From assembly GCF_022678485.1 (NCBI RefSeq), contig NZ_JALBYP010000021.1, positions 310,001 to 374,000 on the forward strand: DNA of 64,000 nt. Reading direction: 5' to 3'. Below, one piece after another: positions 24,161 to 32,433 of the stretch; positions within the stretch are counted from its first letter, which is position 1, and each line of letters opens with the position of its first letter. Made by a program: the position numbers and the translations under genes. The notes below the pieces were generated by a model, which saw only the letters and a program-made list of their open reading frames with translations, searched no databases and was not told the DNA's origin. Source of the DNA: Aliiroseovarius sediminis (lineage in GTDB: Bacteria > Pseudomonadota > Alphaproteobacteria > Rhodobacterales > Rhodobacteraceae).

Positions 24161-25942
24161 ATGAAGCCTGATCTGAAAAAGGCGGCGCGCGGCGCTGCCA
24201 TCAGACGCTATGTGCCCATTCTGGATTGGGGCGCGCGCTATGACAATGACGCGCTGACCTCGGACCTGTTGGCGGCGGTGATCGTGACGATCATGCTGAT
24301 CCCGCAATCGCTGGCCTATGCTCTGCTGGCGGGGTTGCCCGCCGAGATGGGGCTTTATGCCTCGATCCTGCCGCTGGTCGCTTATGCAATCTTCGGCACC
24401 TCGCGCGCCTTGGCGGTTGGGCCGGTGGCGGTGATCAGCCTGATGACCGCAGCCGCCGTCGGCAATCTGGGGCTGGACAATCCAGCCGAATACGCCGCGG
24501 CAGCAATTACGCTGGCGTTTCTGTCAGGGCTGATCCTGATGGTCATGGGCGTGTTCCGGCTGGGCTTTCTGGCCAACTTCCTGAGCCATCCGGTGATTGC
24601 AGGCTTCATCACCGCGTCGGGCCTGTTGATCGCCACCAGCCAGCTGAAACACATTCTGGGCGTCGAAGCGCACGGGCATTCTCTGTTGGAGCTGATCGGC
24701 TCGCTTCTGGCGCACATCACCCAGACCAACCTGATCACATTCGTGATCGGCACGGCCTCGGTCGCGTTTCTGTTCTGGGTGCGCAAGGGGTTGAAACCGT
24801 TGCTTTTGTCGTGGGGGCTTGGCCCGCGCATGGCCGACATTCTGGCAAAAGCCGGGCCTGTTGGCGCGGTGGCAGTGACGACCCTGATCAGCTGGGGGTT
24901 CGACCTGCAATCAAAGGGTGTGGCCATTGTGGGCGACGTGCCGCAAGGGCTGCCGCCTTTGACCTTTCCCAGCTTTGACGCGGACCTATGGACCAGCCTG
25001 TTTGGGTCGGCGCTTCTGATTTCGATCATCGGGTTTGTCGAAAGCATCTCGGTCGCGCAAACACTGGCCGCGAAGAAACGCCAACGCATCGTGCCAGATC
25101 AGGAGCTTGTGGGCCTTGGCGCGTCCAACATCGCGGCGGCCATGTCGGGCGGCTACCCCGTCACGGGCGGCTTCGCGCGGTCGGTCGTGAATTTCGATGC
25201 AGGCGCAGAAACCCCGGCGGCAGGCGCATTCACCGCCATCGGCATCGCAGGGGCGGCGCTTTTCCTGACGCCGCTCTTGTTCTTCCTGCCGACGGCCACA
25301 CTGGCCGCGACCATCATTGTCGCGGTCCTGAGCCTTGTTGACTTCCACATCCTAAAGGCCACATGGGCCTATCATCGGGCGGATTTCACCGCTGTTCTGG
25401 CAACGATCCTCCTGACCCTTGCCTTCGGCGTCGAAATCGGTGTTTCGGCGGGCGTGGTCCTGTCCATCGTGCTGTATCTTTACAAAACTTCGCGACCCCA
25501 TATTGCGGAGGTCGGTCTGGTCCCCGGCACGCAGCACTTTCGCAACATTAACCGCCACGCGGTGCTGACCCACCCGGAACTGGTGACGCTGCGGCTGGAT
25601 GAAAACCTCTATTTCGCCAACGCGCGGTTTATCGAGGATTACCTGCTGGCCCGCGTCGCAAAAGGGGGCATCAAGCATGTCGTCCTGATGTGCTCGGCGG
25701 TGAACGAAATTGACCTGTCGGCCTTGGAAACGCTTGAGGAGCTAAACCGACAACTAGGCGACGCTGGCATCACGCTGAGCTTGTCTGAGGTGAAAGGCCC
25801 GGTGATGGACCGCCTGATGCGCACTGATTTTATTCAAAGTCTGACCGGCTGTGTCTATCTGACCCAGTTTGCCGCGATGCAGGCCTTGGGGCCTGTGAAC
25901 GGGGCGGTGCCTGTGTGCAAGGGGCAGGGCGACGCTGCGTAA
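24161..25942 (+). CDS. SulP-family inorganic anion transporter with STAS domain
   Basis: This 593-residue permease starts with the SulP signature region (LLAAVIVTIMLIPQSLAYAL, LYASILPLVAYAIFGTSRAL). It has about 10-12 membrane segments to residue 420 and a cytoplasmic STAS domain from about 470 (VTLRLDENLYFANARFIEDY, VVLMCSAVNEIDLSALETLE). SulP proteins move sulfate, bicarbonate or similar anions. As the last gene behind the persulfide-oxidation genes it could export sulfate or sulfite. AGGA precedes the ATG; a small hairpin (AAGGG-GCAA-CCCTT) lies in the 42-base gap before it. Confidence 0.9.
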   Translation: MKPDLKKAARGAAIRRYVPILDWGARYDNDALTSDLLAAVIVTIMLIPQSLAYALLAGLPAEMGLYASILPLVAYAIFGTSRALAVGPVAVISLMTAAAVGNLGLDNPAEYAAAAITLAFLSGLILMVMGVFRLGFLANFLSHPVIAGFITASGLLIATSQLKHILGVEAHGHSLLELIGSLLAHITQTNLITFVIGTASVAFLFWVRKGLKPLLLSWGLGPRMADILAKAGPVGAVAVTTLISWGFDLQSKGVAIVGDVPQGLPPLTFPSFDADLWTSLFGSALLISIIGFVESISVAQTLAAKKRQRIVPDQELVGLGASNIAAAMSGGYPVTGGFARSVVNFDAGAETPAAGAFTAIGIAGAALFLTPLLFFLPTATLAATIIVAVLSLVDFHILKATWAYHRADFTAVLATILLTLAFGVEIGVSAGVVLSIVLYLYKTSRPHIAEVGLVPGTQHFRNINRHAVLTHPELVTLRLDENLYFANARFIEDYLLARVAKGGIKHVVLMCSAVNEIDLSALETLEELNRQLGDAGITLSLSEVKGPVMDRLMRTDFIQSLTGCVYLTQFAAMQALGPVNGAVPVCKGQGDAA

Positions 25943-26022
25943 TTTGTGGGGGGTGCCCGGATTTATTGAACGCTTGTGCAATTCTTGCTAGGCCAAGCCA
26001 CAGAGTTCACGGAGGGTTCCCC

Positions 26023-26790
26023 ATGCAGATCACCGAAAACACCGTTGCGATTGTGACCGGCGGCGCATCCGGGCTTGGCGGCGCAGTGGCCGAGGCGCTG
26101 GCGGGTGCTGGCGCCAAGGTCGGCATTTTTGACTTGAATGACGCATCCGGCCAAGCGATGGCCGACAAGATCGGTGGCACATTCGCCATGGTCGACGTCT
26201 CTGATCCCGCCTCAGTTGCCGAAGGGTTCAAAGCTCTGCGCGCAGCGCATGGGCAGGAACGCATCATGGTTAATTGCGCGGGCATCGCGCCAGCGGCGAA
26301 GACCCAATCGAAGGGTGAAGCGCATGACCCGGTCGTTTTTGGAAAGACCATCAGCGTGAACCTGATCGGCACCTTCAACTGTGCCAGCCAAGCGGCGGCA
26401 GGTATGTCGCAAGCCGATCCGCTGACCGGTGATGGCGAACGGGGCGTGATTATCAACACGGCGTCGATTGCTGCCTTCGACGGTCAGATCGGACAGTTGG
26501 CCTATGCCGCGTCCAAGGGGGGTGTGGTTGGCATGACCCTGCCGATGGCGCGCGACCTCATGCGCGACGGTATCCGTGTGATGACCATCGCGCCGGGCAT
26601 TTTCAAAACGCCCATGGTCGCAGGTCTGCCGCAAGAGGTGCAAGATAGCCTTGGCGCACAAGTCCCGTTTCCCTCGCGCCTTGGTGATCCGGCAGAATAC
26701 GCGGCCCTCGCGCGCCACATCATCGAAAACCCGATGCTGAACGGCGAGGTAATTCGGCTGGACGGTGCCATTCGCATGGCGCCCCGTTGA
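26023..26790 (+). CDS. Short-chain dehydrogenase (3-hydroxyacyl-CoA dehydrogenase type-2-like)
   Basis: The 255-residue classical SDR has TGGASGLGGAVAEAL (NAD site), NCAGIAP, a catalytic serine in IINTASIAAFDGQ and YAASKGG with the active Tyr/Lys. The insert around MSQADPLTGDGERG and the ending NPMLNGEVIRLDGAIRMAPR are typical of HSD10-type 3-hydroxyacyl-CoA dehydrogenases. It probably acts in beta-oxidation of short or branched acyl-CoA. GGAGGG sits before the ATG at 26023; the open frame further upstream has no coding character. Confidence 0.88.
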   Translation: MQITENTVAIVTGGASGLGGAVAEALAGAGAKVGIFDLNDASGQAMADKIGGTFAMVDVSDPASVAEGFKALRAAHGQERIMVNCAGIAPAAKTQSKGEAHDPVVFGKTISVNLIGTFNCASQAAAGMSQADPLTGDGERGVIINTASIAAFDGQIGQLAYAASKGGVVGMTLPMARDLMRDGIRVMTIAPGIFKTPMVAGLPQEVQDSLGAQVPFPSRLGDPAEYAALARHIIENPMLNGEVIRLDGAIRMAPR

Positions 26791-26889
26791 CGGCCCCTGC
26801 CTTGCGCCTGCGTGGAATGTCCCCATATTGACTGTAACGGGCAGGGTCCGTAGCCCTGCCTTCACGCAGCAAGACAGGAGGGCAATTAA

Positions 26890-27099
26890 GTGGCCAAGTT
26901 TGAAATTGGCGATCACGTCAAATGGAACTCCGAAGCCGGTTACGTAACCGGGCGGATCAGCAAGATTCACACCAGCGATTTTGACTATAAGGGGCATACC
27001 CGGCGCGCCTCGGAAGATGATCCGCAATACGAGATTGAAAGTGACAAGACCGATCACGTCGCCGCCCATAAAGAGGGCACGTTGACGAAGATAGACTGA
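26890..27099 (+). CDS. DUF2945 (hypervirulence-associated TUDOR-like) protein
   Basis: This 69-residue basic-acidic protein matches the DUF2945/HVA1 TUDOR-like pattern: FEIGDHVKWNSEAGYVTGRI, then YKGHTRRASEDDPQYEIESD and the end VAAHKEGTLTKI. It starts at GTG behind CAGGAGGG. The function is unknown, with an SH3-like barrel predicted. Its stop overlaps the start of the next gene by one base (TGATG), so the two are translationally coupled. Confidence 0.88.
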   Translation: MAKFEIGDHVKWNSEAGYVTGRISKIHTSDFDYKGHTRRASEDDPQYEIESDKTDHVAAHKEGTLTKID

Positions 27100-27650
27100 T
27101 GCCAGGCGGTTTTCGCACCATCGGTCATTCAAACCGCAGCCTTGAGGTCTTCGTAGACATTCTGCGCGCAGCGGGTGTAGAGGTGATCGCAGATGTGCGC
27201 AGCTTTCCCCGATCGCGCAGCAACCCTGCCTTCAACATCGACACGTTGCCGGATGCGCTTCAGGATTATCAGATCGGGTATCGTCATTTCCCAGACCTTG
27301 GTGGTCGGCGCCCCGTGCAGAAGGACGTTTCCGACACGTTGAACGCGTTTTGGCGCAATCGCAGCTTTCAAAGCTATGCCGATTATACGCAGTCGGATCA
27401 GTTTAGGGACGCCTATGCGCAGCTACTGACCCTTGGCGCGGATCATATTGTTGCCATCATGTGCGCCGAGGCCGTGTGGTGGCGTTGTCACCGCCGCATC
27501 ATCACCGACTACATTCTTCTGGATGGGTATAAGGTGTTTCACCTGATGGGAAACGGACGCGAAGACGCCGCGCAACCAACGCCTTCCGCCATCCGGACTG
27601 ACGACGGAAAGGTGATTTATCCTATTACCGGCGAGGATACATCCTGTTGA
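27099..27650 (+). CDS. DUF488 family protein
   Basis: The 183-residue product opens with FRTIGHSNRSLEVFVDILRA and has the family motifs VIADVRSFPRSRSNPAFN, GGRRP and IMCAEAVWWRCHRRIITDYI with two conserved cysteines. DUF488 proteins are cytoplasmic and of unknown activity; the Cys/His/Arg cluster hints at nucleotide or metal chemistry. It is coupled to the preceding DUF2945 gene and convergent with the globin gene 23 bases away. Confidence 0.88.
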   Translation: MPGGFRTIGHSNRSLEVFVDILRAAGVEVIADVRSFPRSRSNPAFNIDTLPDALQDYQIGYRHFPDLGGRRPVQKDVSDTLNAFWRNRSFQSYADYTQSDQFRDAYAQLLTLGADHIVAIMCAEAVWWRCHRRIITDYILLDGYKVFHLMGNGREDAAQPTPSAIRTDDGKVIYPITGEDTSC

Positions 27651-27673
27651 CGGATCAAAGTACCCCGGCAGCA

Positions 27674-28135
27674 TCACGAAAGCGATGGCACACCATCTTC
27701 GGTCCGTTCAAACATCGCCATGCGCAAGCTGCGCGCGATGCGTTCGGCGCGAAACATCAGATAATTGGCAGCTTCGGGTGTTGGGGCGGTATCATCCAGC
27801 GTGTCCTGAAACAGTGCCAGCCACCGGTCGAAATCGTCATTCGTGACCCCGCGCAAGCGCTTGTGAACAACCACTGGCTTGCCCGAATAGCTGCCGGCAT
27901 TCAACGCTACTGACGCCCAGAACCGTTTCATACGGTCAAGGTGCTCGTCCCAGTTGTCTTGAATCTCTGTATCAAAAATCGGGCCTAGCCGCTCATCGGA
28001 GCGAATACGAGCATAAAAGTCGTCGACCATGATCGACAGATGGGCTTCGTTGATGCCCATAACCCCGGCTGCGCGCCGGATCTGAGCGCGCCGTTCGGTG
28101 ACAAGGGTATGCTGAATTGAAAATGATGCGGTCAT
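27674..28135 (-). CDS. Truncated hemoglobin (group III-like)
   Basis: The 153-residue product has the short 2-over-2 globin pattern: VDDFYARIRSDERLGPIF, WDEHLDRMKRFWASVALN and PVVVHKRLRGVTNDDFDRW (proximal histidine region). The extended C-terminal helix with YLMFRAERIARSLRMAMFE is usual for group III. Such globins bind oxygen or nitric oxide. It lies downstream of an NsrR-like regulator, DUF6522 and CBS genes on one strand, supporting a role in nitric oxide or low-oxygen response. Confidence 0.82.
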   Translation of the reverse strand: MTASFSIQHTLVTERRAQIRRAAGVMGINEAHLSIMVDDFYARIRSDERLGPIFDTEIQDNWDEHLDRMKRFWASVALNAGSYSGKPVVVHKRLRGVTNDDFDRWLALFQDTLDDTAPTPEAANYLMFRAERIARSLRMAMFERTEDGVPSLS

Positions 28136-28215
28136 GTTATGTCCTTCTCAGCCTTGCAGAGGTCCCCTCGGATTATTGCAGCGGCTTTGTGCCGCCTTGA
28201 TTTGCTTTTCCCAGA

Positions 28216-28656
28216 TTAACGATAGCCAAGGCTCATCGCATAGTCGTGCAGCAACTCTTCTTCATAGCGGACCTCTTGCAGCAGCGCCTGAAGCGCATCG
28301 CGGGCATTCAGAATACCCAGCAACGCGCCGTTTTCGTCAACAATCGGCACATTTTTCAGTTCGCGTGTTTGCATCGTTTTCCAGATATCATGCAGCCACG
28401 CTTTCGGCGTGGATGTCAGAACATCACGGGTCATTGCATCGGTTGCAGGGGCGGTGCAGCGTGCGCCGTCACAGTGGCCGATCATACGCACAACATCCGT
28501 CTTGGTGATGACCCCGGCCAACTGCGCGGCTTGGTCACAGACCAGAACCATATCCCTGCCATCATCCAACAGCCGGGCCGCTTGCATCAGGGTTGCGGTT
28601 GGTTCGATGCAAAGCAGACGCTTACGTATATCGGCCATTATCTTTTCGACCAACAT
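28216..28656 (-). CDS. Tandem CBS-domain protein
   Basis: The 146-residue product consists of two CBS repeats: ATLMQAARLLDDGRDMVLVC with GVITKTDVVRMIG, then IWKTMQTRELKNVPIVDENG with LLGILNARDALQALL. Stand-alone CBS pairs sense adenosine nucleotides or redox-linked ligands. The ATG at 28656 is chosen because AAGGA sits upstream at suitable spacing. It lies between the DUF6522 and globin genes on the same strand. Confidence 0.85.
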   Translation of the reverse strand: MLVEKIMADIRKRLLCIEPTATLMQAARLLDDGRDMVLVCDQAAQLAGVITKTDVVRMIGHCDGARCTAPATDAMTRDVLTSTPKAWLHDIWKTMQTRELKNVPIVDENGALLGILNARDALQALLQEVRYEEELLHDYAMSLGYR

Positions 28657-28772
28657 GTCATTAATCCTTCTATCGTGAAGACGCGAGACACAGCGCCGCG
28701 ACAAAAGCAGTATGGGGCGACCATATCTTGTGTCACGACCACCGGTCTTGGCCGCGCGGCCAGTCTTGGTGA

Positions 28773-29072
28773 TCAGGTGTCGTCGGCGGCCTCAGTTGCC
28801 GGACCTTCCTGCGTTCCGGGCCTGAGGTATGGAATTGCGCTGCAGTTCAGCACATTGCCGCCTTCATCGGCGGTAATGCGCACCTTTCGATCTTCTGAGA
28901 AAAAGGTCAGCCGCACCTTGCCTGCGTCCTCACCTTCGCCCTGCTCGAACCGGCTTGTGATGGTGCCTTCCCGCATCCGGTTTTGCAGGTCTCGTGGATC
29001 GATACGAAACGCCTTGGCGACGATATCAGCGTCAATCCGCACTTGGTCGTTCGCGAGTTCAATTTGTGCCAT
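28773..29072 (-). CDS. DUF6522-type small protein
   Basis: The 99-residue protein reads IELANDQVRIDADIVAKAFR, then DLQNRMREGTITSRFEQGEG and VRLTFFSEDRKVRITADEGG, matching a small family (DUF6522) that often sits beside nitric-oxide or denitrification genes in alphaproteobacteria. There is no signal peptide. Its stop lies 116 bases before the CBS start, and it follows the Rrf2 regulator gene by 23 bases, so the two are probably co-transcribed. Function unknown. Confidence 0.65.
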   Translation of the reverse strand: MAQIELANDQVRIDADIVAKAFRIDPRDLQNRMREGTITSRFEQGEGEDAGKVRLTFFSEDRKVRITADEGGNVLNCSAIPYLRPGTQEGPATEAADDT

Positions 29073-29095
29073 TGGCTCCTCTCTTTCTGTGCGTT

Positions 29096-29533
29096 CTATT
29101 CCGCAGCCAACGGCGGTCCGCCTGATGATGCCTCAGACAAAGCGCAGTCAGCGATCGTTGATCGGTCAAGCTCGGCCATGAACGCCTCTTGCGCATCGGC
29201 CAGCCGGGTTCTGAGACGGCATCGCGGCCTAAGCAAACACGATCCGCCATCAGCGCGAAAGCACTCGACAAGGGCGAAACGCTGCTCAAGGTGGCGCACG
29301 ACGTCGCCCAGCGTGATGGCTTGTGCGGGACGGGCCAGTTGCAAGCCACCGCTTCGACCACGTTGGCTTGTGACAAACCCGCCGTGGCCCAAATGCCGCA
29401 CGACCTTGGCAAGGTGATGATGCGAGATCTGAAACTCTGCGGCGATTTTCCCAGTCGAAATTGCCTGATTTGGGGTGCCAGCCAGTCGCATCAATACTTG
29501 CAAGCCATAGTCGGTAAACTTGGAAAGTTGCAT
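29096..29533 (-). CDS. nsrR: Rrf2-family regulator, NsrR-like
   Basis: The 145-residue winged-helix protein has the Rrf2 start (QLSKFTDYGLQVLMRLA), the helix-turn-helix (ISTGKIAAEFQISHHHLAKV) and the wing GFVTSQRGRSGGLQLARPA. Three cysteines, about C91, C99 and C105 (VECF, GGSCLLRPRC), are spaced C-x7-C-x5-C, fit for an Fe-S cluster as in the nitric oxide sensor NsrR. I infer autoregulation and control of the divergent flavoprotein through the repeats at 29550-29601. AAAGGA precedes the ATG. Confidence 0.8.
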   Translation of the reverse strand: MQLSKFTDYGLQVLMRLAGTPNQAISTGKIAAEFQISHHHLAKVVRHLGHGGFVTSQRGRSGGLQLARPAQAITLGDVVRHLEQRFALVECFRADGGSCLLRPRCRLRTRLADAQEAFMAELDRSTIADCALSEASSGGPPLAAE

Positions 29534-29549
29534 CCACAGTCCTTTAACT

Positions 29550-29601
29550 GGTATTGATATTACCGAATATACCGAAAGGTAATCGGTATTGCAAATACCG
29601 A
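29550..29601. promoter_or_regulatory. Operator region with repeated TACCGAA half-sites
   Basis: The divergent promoter contains GGTA-N7-TACC (29550-29564), ATTACC-N13-GGTAAT (29559-29583) and a perfect 8-base inverted repeat TCGGTATT-GCA-AATACCGA (29583-29601). TACCGAA occurs three times (29561, 29570, 29596). This is a likely binding region of the adjacent Rrf2 regulator. Confidence 0.6.
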
Positions 29602-29683
29602 ATTAACAGATTCGCGCGTGGGAGCTCGCCGGGCACCTGGATCCCGACCCTGCCGCGAGAAACATAAGTGAAGGGAGTCATGT

Positions 29684-30355
29684 ATGGCACATCGTATGAC
29701 ACTGAAGCAGATCGAACCCGTCACCCAGGACACACACCATCTGGTATTCGACCGACCGGACGGCTTTGAGTATTCTCCCGGGCAGGGGGTCGAGCTGCAT
29801 GTCCTGAAGGACGGTTGGAAGGACGAGGGGCGACCCTTCACACCCGTCAGCCTGCCGGAGCAGCCGATGCTTGAATTCGTCATTAAATCCTATCCCGATC
29901 ATAACGGCGTAACCGAACAGATCGGCAAGATGACACCAGGCGACGAGGTCGAGATGAAAGGCCCGTTTGGCGCGATGTCCGACCAAGGGCCGGGGGTATT
30001 CATCGCCGGGGGCGCTGGTGTGACGCCGATGATAGCAATTCTGCGCAAGCGCCTGCACGACAAGGGTACGCTTGCCGGATCGAAGCTGATCTTCGCCAAC
30101 AAGACCGAAGATGACATCATCTGGCGCAATCAGTTCGAAGCGATGGAGGGGCTTGAAAGCGTCTTTGTCGTCGACACCGCCAAACCTGGATCGGCCCTGC
30201 CCGAACAGCGACTTGATCGGGACTTCTTGGGCCAGTTTGTTCAGGCGGATGATCGCTGCTATCTTTGCGGCCCGCCGCCCATGATGGACGCGGTGCGCGA
30301 TGCGCTGAAAGATCTTGGCGTAAAAGACACTCAGATCGTGGAGGAGAAGTTCTGA
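29684..30355 (+). CDS. Ferredoxin--NADP reductase-like flavoprotein
   Basis: The 223-residue product has the FNR fold: an FAD motif RPFTPVSLP, GPFGAM, the pyridine-nucleotide site IAGGAGVTPMIAILR and CGPPPMMDAVRDALK, ending in a short EEKF tail. No 2Fe-2S domain or globin domain is attached, so the electron acceptor is another protein; the nearby truncated globin is a candidate. AAGGGA precedes the ATG. It is transcribed divergently from the NsrR-like gene across the repeat-rich promoter and ends at a terminator. Confidence 0.83.
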   Translation: MAHRMTLKQIEPVTQDTHHLVFDRPDGFEYSPGQGVELHVLKDGWKDEGRPFTPVSLPEQPMLEFVIKSYPDHNGVTEQIGKMTPGDEVEMKGPFGAMSDQGPGVFIAGGAGVTPMIAILRKRLHDKGTLAGSKLIFANKTEDDIIWRNQFEAMEGLESVFVVDTAKPGSALPEQRLDRDFLGQFVQADDRCYLCGPPPMMDAVRDALKDLGVKDTQIVEEKF

Positions 30356-30392
30356 AGCGCCACAATCTGCAATCGGCCCGATAGGGCAAATG

Positions 30393-30423
30393 ACCCACGG
30401 CTTAAGCACGGCCGTGGGTTTTT
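30393..30423 (+). terminator. Terminator after the FNR-like gene
   Basis: ACCCACGGC pairs with GCCGTGGGT across a short AT-rich loop, followed by five T. The 170 bases from here to dusA contain no gene that I can support. Confidence 0.85.
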
Positions 30424-30594
30424 ATGTCAGAAGACCATTTATGACCTGCCCCATAAACAGTTGGGGGTGCAGTGCGCGAGAAAACTTGTTACTGAGGTGC
30501 AGTCGAGTGATTGGGACACGCAACACTCGAAGTGACACGCCGAGCTTCACACAAAACTGCGGTTTTAAGAAAATTAAGAACGCCTGATAAACTT

Positions 30595-31596
30595 ATGACA
30601 AAAGACGTTAAAACGGCCGCCCGACTGTCCGTGGCACCGATGATGGACTGGTCTGATCGCCATTGCCGATACTTCCATCGGCTGATGAGCCGCCACGCCC
30701 TTCTTTATACCGAGATGGTAACGGCACCTGCTTTGGTGCGCGGGGGGGCGGTGCATCTGTTGGATTACAACCCCCAAGAACATCCCGTTGCGGTGCAGCT
30801 TGGCGGATCAGACCCCAAGGAGCTGGCGCAAGCCACGAAAATCTGTGTCGCTCGCGGGTATGACGAGGTGAACCTGAATGTCGGCTGCCCCTCGGACCGG
30901 GTGCAATCGGGCACGTTTGGGGCGGTCTTGATGCGGGATGCGCCCTTGGTGGCGGATTGCATGAAAGCAATGAATGACGCCGCGCAAGGTGTTGAGGTTA
31001 CGGTAAAATGTCGGATTGGCGTGGATAATCAGACGCCAGATGATGTGTTGCCAGATTTCATCGAAACCGTCGCCGCTGCAGGTGTGAAGCGATTTACGAT
31101 CCACGCCCGCAAGGCATGGCTGCAGGGCCTCAGCCCCAAGGAAAATCGGGATGTTCCGCCCTTGGATTATCCTTTGGTGCACCGGATGAAGCAGGCGTTT
31201 CCCCATCTTCATCTGTCAATCAACGGTGGGATCACATCACTGGACGAAGTGCGCGCGCATCTGGATGTGATGGATGGCGTGATGATCGGGCGCGTGGCGT
31301 ACCATGACCCGGCCGCCGTGCTGTTGGGCGCAGATCAAGCGATCTTCGGCGACACCACACGGCCACCCAGCGCACATGAGGTTGTCAAGAAGATGTACCC
31401 TTATATCGAGGCGCAACTGACCCAAGGCATTCGCCTTCATTCGATCACCCGGCATATGTTGGGTCTGTTCACGGGCCGCCCCGGCGCACGCAAATGGCGG
31501 CGCATCCTGTCTGAAGGCGCAACCCGCGACGGCGCAGGGGTTGCCTTGGTAGCTGAAGCTCTGTCACAAGTCCCCGAACACGCCTCGGCGACATAA
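30595..31596 (+). CDS. dusA: tRNA-dihydrouridine synthase A
   Basis: This 333-residue FMN-dependent TIM-barrel enzyme shows SVAPMMDWSDRHCRYFHRL, YTEMVTAPAL, NLNVGCPSDRVQSGTFGAVL with the catalytic cysteine, and KCRIGVDNQ and FTIHARKAWLQGLSPKENR, the last typical of DusA. It reduces uridines 20/20a in tRNA. The ATG at 30595 is chosen by homology, since an AT-rich, non-coding-looking extension lies upstream. A TauE-type gene follows 9 bases after. The 5' end of dusA is a known integration hotspot, but no integrase is present. Confidence 0.95.
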   Translation: MTKDVKTAARLSVAPMMDWSDRHCRYFHRLMSRHALLYTEMVTAPALVRGGAVHLLDYNPQEHPVAVQLGGSDPKELAQATKICVARGYDEVNLNVGCPSDRVQSGTFGAVLMRDAPLVADCMKAMNDAAQGVEVTVKCRIGVDNQTPDDVLPDFIETVAAAGVKRFTIHARKAWLQGLSPKENRDVPPLDYPLVHRMKQAFPHLHLSINGGITSLDEVRAHLDVMDGVMIGRVAYHDPAAVLLGADQAIFGDTTRPPSAHEVVKKMYPYIEAQLTQGIRLHSITRHMLGLFTGRPGARKWRRILSEGATRDGAGVALVAEALSQVPEHASAT

Positions 31597-31605
31597 GGAT
31601 CACCC

Positions 31606-32430
31606 ATGCCAGATTTATCTCTTCTGTTGCCGATGGCGGCGCTTTTGCTGGTCATCGGCGCCTTTGCCGGGGTTCTGGCAGGGCTGTTGGGCGTCGGTGG
31701 TGGCATCGTGCTGGTGCCGGCGTTTTTCTATGCTTTCTCGGGACTTGGCTATGGCTCTGACCAGTTGATGCAGATCTGTCTGGCGACTTCGCTGGCGACG
31801 ATCATCGTGACTTCAATCCGATCAGTCATGGCGCATAATCGACGGGGCGCGGTCGATTGGGGTATCCTCAGGACATGGGCGCCCGGCATTGCGGCGGGGG
31901 CACTGGTGGGGGTTTTGGTCGCCTCGGGCCTGCGGTCGGTGGTGTTGCAGGCGATCTTTGGCGGGCTGGGCTTGGTCATTGGCGCCTATTTGGGGCTGGG
32001 CCGCGCCCACTGGCGGCTGGCCGAGGATATGCCGCGCGGGATTCGGCGGGCCGTTCTGTCGCCCAGCCTTGGATTTCTGTCTGTGCTGATGGGTATTGGT
32101 GGCGGCAGTTTTGGCGTGCCGCTGATGACCTTGCATGGCCGCCCGATCCACAAGGCAGTCGCGACCGCTGCCGGGTTCGGGGTGCTGATCGCCGTGCCGT
32201 CCGTTCTGGGCTTTTTGTTCGTGCCCATCGCATCAGAAGTACGCCCGCCCTTCACCATTGGCGCAGTCAACTTGCCAGCGTTTGGGCTGGTGGTGGCAAT
32301 GACCTTGATCACCGCGCCGCTTGGCGCGCGTTTGGCCCACGCGATGGACCCCAAGCCGTTGAAGCGGGTTTTTGCGGTGTTTTTAACGCTGGTCGCGCTG
32401 AATATGCTACGAAAAGCGCTGCTGGGCTAA
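31606..32430 (+). CDS. TauE/SafE-family sulfite or organosulfur exporter
   Basis: This 274-residue protein has eight predicted membrane segments and two repeats of the TauE/SafE glycine-rich motif: GVLAGLLGVGGGIVLVPAFF in the first half and LMGIGGGSFGVPLMTLHG in the second. The family exports sulfite, sulfoacetate or related anions. It is 9 bases downstream of dusA and probably in the same transcript. Given the sulfur-oxidation genes upstream, sulfite export is plausible but not shown by this location. Confidence 0.9.
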   Translation: MPDLSLLLPMAALLLVIGAFAGVLAGLLGVGGGIVLVPAFFYAFSGLGYGSDQLMQICLATSLATIIVTSIRSVMAHNRRGAVDWGILRTWAPGIAAGALVGVLVASGLRSVVLQAIFGGLGLVIGAYLGLGRAHWRLAEDMPRGIRRAVLSPSLGFLSVLMGIGGGSFGVPLMTLHGRPIHKAVATAAGFGVLIAVPSVLGFLFVPIASEVRPPFTIGAVNLPAFGLVVAMTLITAPLGARLAHAMDPKPLKRVFAVFLTLVALNMLRKALLG

Positions 32431-32433
32431 GCG

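Noticed and set aside
30424-30594. Possible integrative-element junction at the 5' end of dusA
   Set aside because: dusA is a known integration site, but no integrase, direct repeat of the dusA start or foreign gene is present.
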